Shown: in pieces, positions 33,062 through 41,323 of the stretch
Position numbering within the stretch: position 1 is the stretch's first letter
Layout: each line of letters opens with the position of its first letter
DNA from: Pseudomonadota bacterium
Lineage (GTDB): Bacteria; Pseudomonadota; Gammaproteobacteria; Steroidobacterales; Steroidobacteraceae
Direction of reading: 5' to 3'
NCBI GenBank assembly: GCA_023391815.1
Contig: JAEWAF010000089.1
Coordinates: 16,143-80,142 of the forward strand
DNA length: 64,000 nucleotides
Notes under the pieces: generated by a model
The model's input: the letters and a program-made list of their open reading frames with translations, nothing else
What the model was told of the DNA's origin: nothing
The model's database searches: none
Made by a program: the position numbers and the translations under genes

Positions 33062-35050
33062 TTAGAACTCCGCGCGCGCTCCGATGTGCCAGGAGCGGCC
33101 GGCCAGCGGTGCGATGTCCTTCAAGGGCGACGCGTGTTGACGCGCATCCTCGTCGAGCAGGTTCGTGCCACGCAGGAACAGAAATACGCTCGTCGATCCC
33201 ACCGGCACTCGATAGCTCGCATCGACTTCGGCCAGCGTGAAGCTGTCGGTCGGCAACTCGTTTTGAGCCACCTTGTCCTGCTTGGCGTAGTAGAACGCTT
33301 GCGCACCGACGTGCCACGCATCCTGGTCGTAGTGCAGGCCGGCACCGAAGCGCAGCGGCGGGATTTGCGGCAAATCTTCGCCGTTATCGAGCTTGCCACG
33401 GACATAGTCCGACGCGAGGCGCAGGCCCAGATGGCGGCTGCCGTCATCGATCAGCGGCACGTTCACCTCGGCTTCGAAGCCATGAAACTTCGCGCCGTTC
33501 TGCAAATAGACATACACCGGCAGAGCGTCTTCGATCTCGCCCGTCGGCGAAGCGTAGATGTAATCGGTGTAATCGTTGTAGAAGGCGCTCAACGTCCAGT
33601 TCACCTTCTCGCCCGTGTGACGCAGCGACAGGTCGGCCGTCAGCGACGTTTCCTTGTTCAGATTCGGATCGCCGATTTCGAACCGTTGCGCGGCGATGTG
33701 GGGACCGTCGGCGTACAACTCGGCCGCTTGCGGGTTGCGCTGAGTGCGCGTCAGGTTCAGCGCGAGCGCATGATCTTCAGCGAAGTCCCACACCGCGCCC
33801 GCGGACAAGCTGATGGCGGTCTGGTCGTAATCGGGCAGGTCGGCCTGGACATCGATCTTCTGCTGCTCGGCGCGGGCGCCCAGCTCGACGGTCCACTTCT
33901 CGAAGTGATGCTCTTCGAACGCGAACACGCTCATTGTTTGCGTCTTGGAGCTGGGCACGAAGGCTTCCTCGCCGATGGCCTGGAAGTCCACGTCGACGTA
34001 TTGCAGGCCGGTGGTGCCGCGCCAGCCGCTCGGGAGCTCATGGTCGGCGGCGAAGCGCAGTTCATAGGCATCCTGGTTGAACACGGTGCCGGGCACGCCG
34101 GGCGCTTCGAACTCGGTGTGGGTGTAGTCGTTGTACGCGCCGGTCAGGCGCAGCTTCTTGATCGCGCCCTCGAAATCGAGCTCGGCCTTGCCGTCGATGC
34201 GGTCCTGCTGCATGTCGATGAAGGCCTGTTCTTCGCCCGGGATGCCGTACGTCGTTTCGTAACGGCTATACGACAAGCCGCCGAGCCCTTTCTGGCCGAT
34301 ATACGAACCGCCGATCGCGCCACCGCTCGCTTCACCCGCGGTGTTGGGAATGTGTCCGCGGACGTTGTCCGGCTGTTCGCCGGCCTCGATCAGCTGACGG
34401 CGCAGGGCGTCGGATTGGGTGTAGCCCGGAATCGCCACGTTTTCGGTGTCGCGATCGAAATAGTCGGCGTGAAAAGCCAGGTTGCCCGCGCCGCCATCCA
34501 GGCTGAACGCACCGGTGCGCTCTTCACTTGCGGTATCGCCACGCAGCTCGACGGCACCGGTGATCGGTTTCGCCGGCACTTCCGTCGGCACGCGGGTGCT
34601 CACGACGTTCACCAGACCGCCCGATGCTCCGCTGCCGTACAGGAGCGCGGCCGGGCCTTTGATGATTTCGATTTGCTGAGAGACCACCGTTTCCAGCGTC
34701 ACGGCGTGATCCTGACTGAGGCTGGAAACGTCCAGCGAGGCGAGGCCATCCTGCAACACTTGCACGCGATCGCCGGCCAGGCCGCGAATCACCGGCCGGC
34801 TCGCGCTCGGGCCGAAGTAAGTGGAGCTGACACCCAGCTCGCTCGACAACGTTTCACCGATGCTGGCCGCGATCTGCCGACGCAGATCGTCGCCCGCGAC
34901 GACGGACGTCGGCTGCGCGACGTCGAGTGGGTTTTCACGCAACGCCGAGGACGTGACGACCACTTCCTCGGTCTTGGATTCCTGGGACAAAGCCGCCTGA
35001 CTGACCAACAACGCGGCCACGGCGACGAGTAACGAATGAGAAGGACGCAT
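33062..35050 (-). CDS. TonB-dependent outer-membrane receptor, ZnuD-like
   Basis: This 662-residue receptor imports a ligand, probably a metal or metal complex, through the outer membrane using TonB energy. A signal peptide (residues 1-22) is followed by a TonB box (EEVVVTS), a plug domain (DLRRQIAASIGETLSSELG, IRGLAGDRVQVLQDG, IEIIKGPAALLYGSGASGG) and a 22-strand-type barrel ending in an aromatic, F (HIGARAEF). LDVSSLSQDHAV in the plug and RDTENVAIPGY in the barrel resemble ZnuD-type zinc receptors. The nearby DUF2946-like protein often accompanies metal (copper) receptors, so zinc or copper are both candidates. The start at 35050 gives a normal signal peptide; an upstream in-frame ATG at 35137 would not. 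Confidence 0.88.
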   Translation of the reverse strand: MRPSHSLLVAVAALLVSQAALSQESKTEEVVVTSSALRENPLDVAQPTSVVAGDDLRRQIAASIGETLSSELGVSSTYFGPSASRPVIRGLAGDRVQVLQDGLASLDVSSLSQDHAVTLETVVSQQIEIIKGPAALLYGSGASGGLVNVVSTRVPTEVPAKPITGAVELRGDTASEERTGAFSLDGGAGNLAFHADYFDRDTENVAIPGYTQSDALRRQLIEAGEQPDNVRGHIPNTAGEASGGAIGGSYIGQKGLGGLSYSRYETTYGIPGEEQAFIDMQQDRIDGKAELDFEGAIKKLRLTGAYNDYTHTEFEAPGVPGTVFNQDAYELRFAADHELPSGWRGTTGLQYVDVDFQAIGEEAFVPSSKTQTMSVFAFEEHHFEKWTVELGARAEQQKIDVQADLPDYDQTAISLSAGAVWDFAEDHALALNLTRTQRNPQAAELYADGPHIAAQRFEIGDPNLNKETSLTADLSLRHTGEKVNWTLSAFYNDYTDYIYASPTGEIEDALPVYVYLQNGAKFHGFEAEVNVPLIDDGSRHLGLRLASDYVRGKLDNGEDLPQIPPLRFGAGLHYDQDAWHVGAQAFYYAKQDKVAQNELPTDSFTLAEVDASYRVPVGSTSVFLFLRGTNLLDEDARQHASPLKDIAPLAGRSWHIGARAEF

Positions 35051-35124
35051 GACGAAACATTCCTGAATAACTGCAGCGAGTCGCGCGACGGTCCTTTTCC
35101 GGACTTCGGTCGCACGAGCAACGG

Positions 35125-35144
35125 CCTCACGAACCAACGTGAGG
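35125..35144 (-). other. Inverted repeat upstream of the TonB receptor gene
   Basis: CCTCACG (35125-35131) and CGTGAGG (35138-35144) are a perfect inverted repeat separated by six bases. It lies in the 113-base spacer between the DUF2946-like and receptor genes. It may be a regulator-binding site or an mRNA hairpin. It does not match a Zur or Fur box that I recognise. Confidence 0.3.
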
Positions 35145-35163
35145 AATGATTACGGACTGCGAG

Positions 35164-35475
35164 TTATCGAGGCGGTCCGCGCGGTTGCGCGGTGACGGCG
35201 GGACGGAAGGAAACAGAAACATCGGCAACCGGCGCTACATAAGTAATGACGGTGACCGCGGTGACGGCCGCGAAGCTTTGCTTGGGAGCATCGATCAGCC
35301 CGTCGAAGGCGGCGCAGTAGCCGCAAGCCGGGCCGTGGGCGCCGAATGTTTTGACGGTATCGTCGTGCTGGTGGACGACGTGGGCGACCGAATCCACCGC
35401 GAACGCCAACAGCACGCACACGAGCGCCGCTCGTAGCCAGGCTGGTGGATTTCGTGCGAAGTGGAAAATGGACAT
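35164..35475 (-). CDS. DUF2946-like small His/Cys-rich protein
   Basis: This 103-residue protein has one N-terminal hydrophobic segment (RAALVCVLLAFAVDSVAHVV), probably a signal or anchor. A His/Cys-rich motif follows (HVVHQHDD, then HGPACGYC) that could bind copper or zinc. Size and pattern fit the DUF2946 group found beside metal-related TonB receptors. It is the gene before the receptor on the same strand. The start at 35475 is preferred over 35505 because it places the membrane segment at the usual distance from the N-terminus. Confidence 0.6.
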   Translation of the reverse strand: MSIFHFARNPPAWLRAALVCVLLAFAVDSVAHVVHQHDDTVKTFGAHGPACGYCAAFDGLIDAPKQSFAAVTAVTVITYVAPVADVSVSFRPAVTAQPRGPPR

Positions 35476-35776
35476 GGCGCCGGTCGAGAAACGGGAGGGT
35501 TTCAAACTCCTCAGCCGCGTAAGCTAATGGAGGACGTGTCTCTTGCCAAGCACAATGCCCGTCGTTCCCGACCCAATATGAAAAATGGGCCGCATGGATG
35601 CGCCGGTGTGGGCCGTGCGCAACTGGCGCTGGCGGACCAGCTTGGGCCATAATCCGTGCCATCGCAATCAGGTCGCATTCCTACGTACTTCAGGCGCAAT
35701 TTATTTTGGCGCGAGTGTTCTTGACCGTTCCTGCCGTGTCCGCCGCACCTTTCAGCCGGTGCTCCGGCGCTCTGCT
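35476..35776 (+). other. 301-base divergent spacer before holA
   Basis: This region separates the DUF2946-like gene (minus) from holA (plus). The holA frame stays open across it, but the N-terminal sequence it would encode (Arg/Trp-rich) has no family support. A CATAAT at 35650-35655 could be a -10 element for holA, with no convincing -35. Nothing else is recognised. Confidence 0.4.
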
Positions 35777-36799
35777 GTGAAGCTCTCCGGCGATAACCTC
35801 GCGGCCAGCTTGTCGCGGCAACTCTCGTCGATCTATCTGATCTCCGGCGACGAACCCCTGTTGGTCAACGAAGCGGCCGATGCCGTCCGGGCGCGGGCTC
35901 GCGGCCAGGGTTTCACCGAGCGTGAATTGCATGTGGTGGAGCGCGGCTTCGATTGGCAGGCGCTGCTCTCCAACAGCAAGGCCATGTCGCTGTTCGCCGA
36001 GCGCAAGATCATTGAGATCCGGATGACCAATCCGACGCCGGGCGAACAGGGCGCCGACGCCATCATCGAGCTTGCGACCGAGCCGTCGGCCGACAATCTG
36101 GTGCTGATCATCACCGGCAAGATGGACGGGCGGGTGCAGAGCTCGCGCTGGGTCAGCGCCATCGAGAAGCATGGCGTGGTCGTGCAGATCTGGCCGCTGG
36201 AGCTGGCGCGTTTGCCGGCCTGGATTCGCGATCGCCTCGCCAAACAGAATCTCAAGGCCGATGCCGAAGCGGCCTCGCTGCTCGCCGAGCGTGTCGAAGG
36301 CAATCTGCTGGCCGCCCATCAGGAAGTTGAAAAGCTGGCGCTGCTGTTGCCGCCCGGCCCGGTCACGGCGGACACGATCATCGATGCGGTCGCCGACAGC
36401 GCGCGCTTCGATGTTTTGCAGCTCGGTGACGCGGCGATGAAAGGCAACGCCGCGCGAGCATTGCGCGTGCTCGAAGGATTGCGCGGTGAAGATGTCGAGC
36501 CGCCGATCGTGCTTTGGGCGCTCAACAAAGATTTGCAATGGATCGCGCGCTGCCAGCATCTGATGCGTCGGGGCCAGAGCGCCGACAGCGCGATGAACGC
36601 GCTGTATGTGTGGCGCAATCGGCAGCCCGCGATGAAACAGGCTTTGTCACGACTGAAGCCGAAAACCGTGCGCGAGCTGCTGCTCAGCGCCGAACGCGCC
36701 GATCGCATGATCAAGGGCGTGATCCGCAGCGACCCGTGGCTGGAGTTCGAACGCCTGGTCGCCGGCCTCGCCGGCGTCCGGCTCGCGAGCGCCGCCTGA
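35777..36799 (+). CDS. holA: DNA polymerase III delta subunit
   Basis: This 340-residue clamp-loader subunit opens the beta sliding clamp. The sequence follows the family: SIYLISGDEPLLVNEAADAV near the start, AMSLFAERKIIEIRM, then LPAWIRDRLAKQNLKADAEA, VEGNLLAAHQEVEKLALLLP and VWRNRQPAMKQALSRL. The start is GTG at 35777, since VKLSGDNLAASLSRQL aligns with the usual N-terminus and the longer frame does not. It begins the run holA-nadD-rsfS-rlmH, but is separated from its usual neighbour lptE by about 10.8 kb. Confidence 0.92.
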   Translation: MKLSGDNLAASLSRQLSSIYLISGDEPLLVNEAADAVRARARGQGFTERELHVVERGFDWQALLSNSKAMSLFAERKIIEIRMTNPTPGEQGADAIIELATEPSADNLVLIITGKMDGRVQSSRWVSAIEKHGVVVQIWPLELARLPAWIRDRLAKQNLKADAEAASLLAERVEGNLLAAHQEVEKLALLLPPGPVTADTIIDAVADSARFDVLQLGDAAMKGNAARALRVLEGLRGEDVEPPIVLWALNKDLQWIARCQHLMRRGQSADSAMNALYVWRNRQPAMKQALSRLKPKTVRELLLSAERADRMIKGVIRSDPWLEFERLVAGLAGVRLASAA

Positions 36800-36818
36800 C
36801 CTTCATGATCCGTCCCGC

Positions 36819-37466
36819 ATGACGACCATCGGTATTTTCGGCGGCACCTTCGATCCGATTCATTTCGGACACCTGCGCACCGCCTTCGAGCTGTTGCAAG
36901 CGCTGCGCTTGAACGAGATGCGCTTCATGCCGGCCGGCACCCCGCCGCATCGTGATACGACGGTGGCGGATGCCGAGCAGCGCCTCGCCATGGTCAAGGC
37001 GGCCACCGAAGGCCAGCCGGGCTTCACGGTCGACGATCGCGAGATCCGCCGCGAAGGATTGTCTTATTCGGTCGATACCATGCGGACCTTGCGAGCGGAC
37101 TTTCCCGACCACTCGCTGTGCCTGATCGTCGGCATGGACGCATTTCTGGGCTTGCCGAAATGGCACCAGTGGCGTGAACTGCTGGAGCTGGCGCATCTGG
37201 TCGTGGCGCATCGTCCCGGCTGGCGCGCGCCGAGCATGGGGCCGTTGGGCGAGCTGCTGGTGGATCGCGGCACGGGCCGCATCAACGATCTGCACGAGCA
37301 GCGCGCCGGATGCATTTACATTCACGCGGTGACGCAGCTGGAAATTTCGTCCACCGAGGTGCGTAAGTTGATCGCGATGGGTCGCGATCCGCGCTATCTG
37401 ATGCCCGATTCGGTCCGGGCGATCATCGAGCAGACCGGCTGTTACAAGTCGCAACCCAAGAGGTGA
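36819..37466 (+). CDS. nadD: Nicotinate-nucleotide adenylyltransferase
   Basis: This 215-residue enzyme makes deamido-NAD from nicotinate mononucleotide and ATP. The nucleotidyl-transferase motif GGTFDPIHFGHLR is at residues 8-20. GVIVGMDAFLGLPKWHQW-like residues (CLIVGMDAFLGLPKW) and the C-terminal ISSTEVRKLI motif are intact. It follows holA after 19 bases, and rsfS begins two bases after its stop codon. Confidence 0.95.
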   Translation: MTTIGIFGGTFDPIHFGHLRTAFELLQALRLNEMRFMPAGTPPHRDTTVADAEQRLAMVKAATEGQPGFTVDDREIRREGLSYSVDTMRTLRADFPDHSLCLIVGMDAFLGLPKWHQWRELLELAHLVVAHRPGWRAPSMGPLGELLVDRGTGRINDLHEQRAGCIYIHAVTQLEISSTEVRKLIAMGRDPRYLMPDSVRAIIEQTGCYKSQPKR

Positions 37467-37468
37467 GC

Positions 37469-37996
37469 ATGGCCGTCAAGCGAGCGAAAACTTCCCGACC
37501 CACCGGCGCCAAGAAAAAGGCTACCAAGGCGCCCGCCAAAGTGACCAGGTTGAGCACCGCCCGTAAGAAGATGGCGAGCAAGGGCCCGGCGCCAGCCGCC
37601 AAGAAGAAGGCAGCTGCGAGCAAGACACCCGCCGCGGCTCCCAAGCAGCAGCCGGTGGTCAGCGTCGTGGAGCACGCGCTCGATGAGATGAAGGCGGTCA
37701 ACGTGAAGGTGCTGGCGGTGACCAAGCTCACCGACATCACGGACACCATGATCATCGCCAGCGGCAACTCGGATCGTCACGTGCGCTCCATTGCGGATCG
37801 AGTGGTCGAACATGCAAAGAAGGCGGGCTTCCGCCCGATGGGCGTGGAAGGCGAGCGCGACGGCGAATGGGTGCTGGTCGATATGGGCGACGTGATCGTC
37901 CACATCATGCTGCCGAAGGTGCGCGAGTTCTATCGACTCGAAAGCCTGTGGGACGTGAGCGCCGCGCGCCGCGAAGCGGCCGAGCAGAGCGCTTGA
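37469..37996 (+). CDS. rsfS: Ribosomal silencing factor RsfS with Lys/Ala-rich N-terminal tail
   Basis: This 175-residue protein binds ribosomal protein L14 and blocks subunit joining when nutrients are scarce. The RsfS domain covers about residues 65-172 (VEHALDEMKAVNVKVLAVTK, DTMIIASGNSDRHVRSIADR, VLVDMGDVIVHIMLP, FYRLESLWDVS). The first 60 residues are extra compared with usual 105-120-residue RsfS. They are made of Lys, Ala, Pro and Thr (TGAKKKATKAPAKVTRLSTA), like a histone-H1-type tail. AAGAGG just upstream supports the ATG at 37469. The tail may contact rRNA, but this is inference. Confidence 0.9.
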   Translation: MAVKRAKTSRPTGAKKKATKAPAKVTRLSTARKKMASKGPAPAAKKKAAASKTPAAAPKQQPVVSVVEHALDEMKAVNVKVLAVTKLTDITDTMIIASGNSDRHVRSIADRVVEHAKKAGFRPMGVEGERDGEWVLVDMGDVIVHIMLPKVREFYRLESLWDVSAARREAAEQSA

Positions 37997-38020
37997 GTCT
38001 CGAGGCCAGTGAATTAGTTC

Positions 38021-38491
38021 ATGCGGTTGATCGTAGTAGCAGCGGGAACGAAGCTGCCTGACTGGGTCAACGCCGGTTTCGAGGACTACGCCGGCCGATT
38101 CACGCGCGACTACAAGCTCGAACTAAAAGAAATCGCGCTCGGCCAGCGCGCTGGCGCCGTCCCGCCCGCGCAAGCCATCGCCAAAGAAGGCGAGAAGATG
38201 CTCGCCGCCATCCCGCAAGGTGCGTACGTCGTCGCCATGCAAGTGGGCGGCAAGAACATTTCCAGCGAGCAGCTCGCTCAGTTTCTCCAGGCTCGCGCGC
38301 GGGATGGGAGAGACGTCGTGTTCTGCATCGGCGGGCCGGAAGGCCTGGCTGCCGAGGTTGACGCTCGCGCCGAGTTTCGCTGGTCGCTGTCGGCGCTCAC
38401 GTTGCCGCATGCGCTTGCGCGAGTGGTGCTCGCCGAGGCGCTGTATCGAGCGGTGATGATCATCAAAGGGCATCCCTACCATCGAGCTTGA
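38021..38491 (+). CDS. rlmH: 23S rRNA pseudouridine-1915 N3-methyltransferase
   Basis: This 156-residue SPOUT-class methyltransferase modifies helix 69 of 23S rRNA on the assembled ribosome. The full-length family pattern is present: MRLIVVAAGTKLPDWVNAGF, then FCIGGPEGLAAEVDARAEFR and the C-terminal knot residues LPHALARVVLAEALYRA and IKGHPYHR. It follows rsfS after 24 bases. A hairpin at 38512-38538 (TGCGTCG pairing with CGACGCA) lies between it and the convergent kinase gene. Confidence 0.95.
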   Translation: MRLIVVAAGTKLPDWVNAGFEDYAGRFTRDYKLELKEIALGQRAGAVPPAQAIAKEGEKMLAAIPQGAYVVAMQVGGKNISSEQLAQFLQARARDGRDVVFCIGGPEGLAAEVDARAEFRWSLSALTLPHALARVVLAEALYRAVMIIKGHPYHRA

Positions 38492-38559
38492 GTCGGACGG
38501 CTCGATGACTTTGCGTCGCCGGCGCTCGCGACGACGCAGGGTCAGCGACGCTCAAGTAA

Positions 38560-39399
38560 TCAGACTTTGAGCCGCGCCATCTCCGCCACCGCGGATGCAA
38601 CGGTGGGAAATCTCTCGTTCGGCTCCTTGGCGAGCATCCCATCGATGAGCCGTTGGAATCGGCGCAGCGACTCCGGCAACACCGGGATCGGGTCGTTTCG
38701 ATGCGATTGTATGATCCCGATCACCGAGGTTCCCTTGAACGGCCGCTGCCCGGTGAGCATCTCGTAGAGCATGATCCCCAAGCTGTAGATGTCGCTGCGC
38801 TGATCGACCTCCGCTCCTTCGGCCTGTTCCGGGCTGATGTAATAAGGCGAGCCGCGCACTTCGCCAACGTTGGTGTGCGAAGTCCCCAGATGTTTCGCCA
38901 GCCCGAAATCGATGAGCACGATGCGGCCGTCCGGTCGCATCATCACGTTGGCCGGCTTGAGGTCGCGATGACACAGGTTGGCGGCGTGCACCGCCTGCAA
39001 CGCGGCCGCGATCTGCAGAAAAATATCCACGCTGTCTTTCGCTGTCATCAAGTTACGGATTCGTAACTCCAGGCTGCCGCCGGGGAAGTACTCGGTGACG
39101 ATGTAACGAAAGTCCTCGCCGTGTCCCCAGTCGTAAACATCGACGATGGCCGGATGCTTGATGCGCATCAGCAGTTCGCGCTCGCGCTCGAAGCGCTCTT
39201 CCTCGCCGGCTTCGAGCGTCGCCAGCGGACCGGTGCGTAACACCTTCACGGCCACGTTGTGACCCAACTCCACCGACAACGCCACGTGCACCTCGGACTT
39301 CGGCGAACGCGCGATGGTCTGGAGAAAACGATAGCCGGGAATGATCGGGAACGCCGCGCGCTGCCGACTGCCGGGAGAGTTTTTATCCTGTGGCCGCAT
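38560..39399 (-). CDS. Serine/threonine protein kinase with altered glycine loop
   Basis: This 279-residue soluble kinase domain has the ATP-anchoring lysine K52 (NVAVKVLRTG), the catalytic loop HRDLKPANV (from 144), DFG at 164-166 and the activation segment GSPYYISPEQAEG. The glycine-rich loop, usually G-x-G-x-x-G, reads TIARSPKSEVHVAL here and has no glycine, so ATP binding may be altered. There is no membrane helix or sensor domain; the whole protein is the kinase. It is divergent from the STAS-macro fusion gene. Catalytic Asp residues are intact, so activity is still plausible. Confidence 0.85.
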   Translation of the reverse strand: MRPQDKNSPGSRQRAAFPIIPGYRFLQTIARSPKSEVHVALSVELGHNVAVKVLRTGPLATLEAGEEERFERERELLMRIKHPAIVDVYDWGHGEDFRYIVTEYFPGGSLELRIRNLMTAKDSVDIFLQIAAALQAVHAANLCHRDLKPANVMMRPDGRIVLIDFGLAKHLGTSHTNVGEVRGSPYYISPEQAEGAEVDQRSDIYSLGIMLYEMLTGQRPFKGTSVIGIIQSHRNDPIPVLPESLRRFQRLIDGMLAKEPNERFPTVASAVAEMARLKV

Positions 39400-39580
39400 C
39401 CGTGACCTTGCTCACATTCGCGTGCGCGAACGGTTGACTCGACATCGGTCGCATCGATGAATTGCACATCCTGAGTTGATTCCCGCAGCGCATCCGTTCG
39501 CCACGGCGCAGTCGCAAATGCTCCTGGCGAGGTTATGATAGAAACCGGCCACGGCATTGGCCAGGACGGGATCGAAGGTT

Positions 39581-40525
39581 ATGGCGATAGTCATGGAGTC
39601 CAGCTACTCGATCGACGCCGGCGCGAACCTGATAAGACTCAAAGTCTGGGGCGAGTTGACGGCGGATTCCTTGATGGAGTTGCTGAATCAGGCACGAGCC
39701 GATCCGGAATACGTGCCGGGCATGCATGCCATCGCCGACTATCGCGAGGCGCATGGCAACTGGGACTACAGCGAAATCCAGCGTTTCCGCGACTACCTGG
39801 TGCACATCGCGGTTCCCTGCGAAGTGCGCTGGGCCGCACTTTTCAAACCGGGCAACCTGGCCGCCGCCGGTCACGTGCTGATCCTGATCAGCGAAGCGGT
39901 CGGCTCTGACATAAAATTGCGCATGTTCGAGGAGCCGGACGCGGCCCTGCGCTGGGTGCGCGGGGAGGACCGCCCGGAAGCCAGCATGAGTCACAAATTC
40001 CTGAACGGTCGGGTCGAGGTACGCACCGGTGACATCACCGGCCTGCGCGTCGATGCGGTCGTGAACGCGGCCAACTCATCGTTACTCGGCGGTGGCGGCG
40101 TCGATGGCGCCATTCATCGACGCGGTGGTAGCGAGATCCTGCGGGCCTGTCGCGAGCTGCGGGAAACCTGCTATCCGCGAGGCTTGCCGGCGGGCGAGGC
40201 GGTGCTGACGACGGCCGGCAATCTGCCCGCGCGTTACGTGATTCATACCGTCGGCCCGGTTTGGGGAAGGGATCAGCAGCCCGACACGCTGCTCGCGTCC
40301 TGCTACAAGAAATCGCTGGCGCTGGCGGCCGATCATGCGCTGGGCTCGGTGGCGTTTCCTGCGATCTCCACGGGCGCCTATGGCTACCCGAAGGACGAGG
40401 CCGCGGCCGTGGCGTCCACTGCGATCAGCGAGGCGCTGGCGCGGGCCGATGCGATCGAGCGGGTGTCGCTGGTGTTCTTCTCGGACGCCGATCTGGACGT
40501 GTTCCTGGCGAACCAGCAGTTCTAA
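39581..40525 (+). CDS. STAS/SpoIIAA-like domain fused to a macro domain
   Basis: This 314-residue protein joins two unrelated domains. Residues 1-130 form a SpoIIAA/STAS-like alpha-beta domain (IDAGANLIRLKVWGELTADS, ADYREAHGNWDYSEIQRFRD, KLRMFEEPDAALRWVRG). Residues 140-312 are a macro domain of the O-acetyl-ADP-ribose deacetylase/YmdB type (VRTGDITGLRVDAVVNAANS, LLGGGGVDGAIH, YVIHTVGPVW, FPAISTGAYGYP), with the ADP-ribose loop complete. The fusion junction at residue 136 (ATG 39986) has GGAAG upstream, so a free macro protein could also be made by internal initiation. The start at 39581 is supported by GAAGG upstream. No neighbour points to the substrate. Confidence 0.8.
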   Translation: MAIVMESSYSIDAGANLIRLKVWGELTADSLMELLNQARADPEYVPGMHAIADYREAHGNWDYSEIQRFRDYLVHIAVPCEVRWAALFKPGNLAAAGHVLILISEAVGSDIKLRMFEEPDAALRWVRGEDRPEASMSHKFLNGRVEVRTGDITGLRVDAVVNAANSSLLGGGGVDGAIHRRGGSEILRACRELRETCYPRGLPAGEAVLTTAGNLPARYVIHTVGPVWGRDQQPDTLLASCYKKSLALAADHALGSVAFPAISTGAYGYPKDEAAAVASTAISEALARADAIERVSLVFFSDADLDVFLANQQF

Positions 40526-40550
40526 TCACGAGCTCAAACCGAAGAACCCT

Positions 40551-40621
40551 GCGGGCACAGGATGTGCCCCGCCGGCATCGGCGGCGGCGACCGACAAAAA
40601 GTCGCGCCTTTTTGTCAGGTC
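40551..40621 (+). terminator. Two hairpins after the macro-domain gene
   Basis: The first hairpin pairs GGGCACA (40553-40559) with TGTGCCC (40563-40569). The second pairs GACC and GACAAAAAG (40589-40601) with CTTTTTGTC and GGTC (40608-40621), with one bulged A. The T5 run lies inside the 3' arm of the second rather than after it, so termination is possible but not certain. The A-rich 5' arm would serve the opposite strand equally well. Confidence 0.4.
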
Positions 40622-40641
40622 GCATGACGATCGTGGCATGG

Positions 40642-40690
40642 ATGCCCGATTCGTCGTTTAACGTGCATGCCCGATTCCTCGTTGAATAAG
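40642..40690 (+). repeat. Two 25-base imperfect direct repeats before maf
   Basis: ATGCCCGATTCGTCGTTTAA (from 40642) and ATGCCCGATTCCTCGTTGAA (from 40667) repeat with period 25. Both start with an ATG, neither opens a real gene, and the maf start lies 19 bases after the second. Confidence 0.6.
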
Positions 40691-40708
40691 TCCTGTATCC
40701 TTCGGCGC

Positions 40709-41323
40709 ATGTCAGTACACCCAGATTCACTCGCCAAGCCATTGATCTATCTGGCGTCGGCGTCGCCGCGCCGTAGCGCTTTACTGACCCAGATCGGGGT
40801 CGCGCACCGCGTCGCGCCGGTCGCCGTCGATGAATCGGTGGACGGGGACGAGGCGCCGGAAAAATATGTCACGCGTCTGGCCGCCCTGAAGGCCGACACG
40901 CTCTGGGACCGCCTGCCTCGGGACCAGCGCTTGCCGGTGCTTGGATCGGACACCACCGTCGTGGTCGACGGCAGCATCCTTGGCAAGCCGGCCGACGAAA
41001 ATGATTGTGTCCGAATGCTCCAACTGCTCTCCGGGCGCACGCATCAAGTACACACCGCCGTCTCGGTTCGCAGCGAGCGGGGCAACGAGGTTCGCCTCAG
41101 CATCAGCGATGTAACTTTTCGCGAGCTGACTCAGGCGGAAATGCGGGCCTACTGGCGCTCCGGCGAGCCGGCCGACAAAGCGGGTGGCTATGCCATTCAA
41201 GGGCGCGGCGCCGTGTTCATTCGTCATATCGCCGGCAGCTACTCCGGCATCATGGGGCTGCCCTTGTTCGAGACCGCCGCATTGCTCAGCCAGCATCAGA
41301 TCGCCAGCGAGGTTCAAGGATGA
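40709..41323 (+). CDS. maf: Maf-family nucleoside triphosphate pyrophosphatase
   Basis: This 204-residue enzyme hydrolyses dTTP/UTP or modified pyrimidine nucleotides. The P-loop-like motif is LASASPRRSALL, the metal-binding residues lie in GSDTTVVVDGSILGKP, and DKAGGYAIQGRG is the family signature. The YhdE subgroup is favoured. The ATG at 40709 is used because SASPRR sits at its normal distance. The stop overlaps the rng start (ATGA, 41320-41323). This opens the conserved maf-rng-yhdP-nitrilase-tldD run. Confidence 0.92.
   Translation: MSVHPDSLAKPLIYLASASPRRSALLTQIGVAHRVAPVAVDESVDGDEAPEKYVTRLAALKADTLWDRLPRDQRLPVLGSDTTVVVDGSILGKPADENDCVRMLQLLSGRTHQVHTAVSVRSERGNEVRLSISDVTFRELTQAEMRAYWRSGEPADKAGGYAIQGRGAVFIRHIAGSYSGIMGLPLFETAALLSQHQIASEVQG

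Noticed and set aside
41005..41319. Upstream extension of rng
   Set aside because: It overlaps maf and has no similarity to RNase G; MTAEILINISPREARAALVE at 41320 is the standard start.
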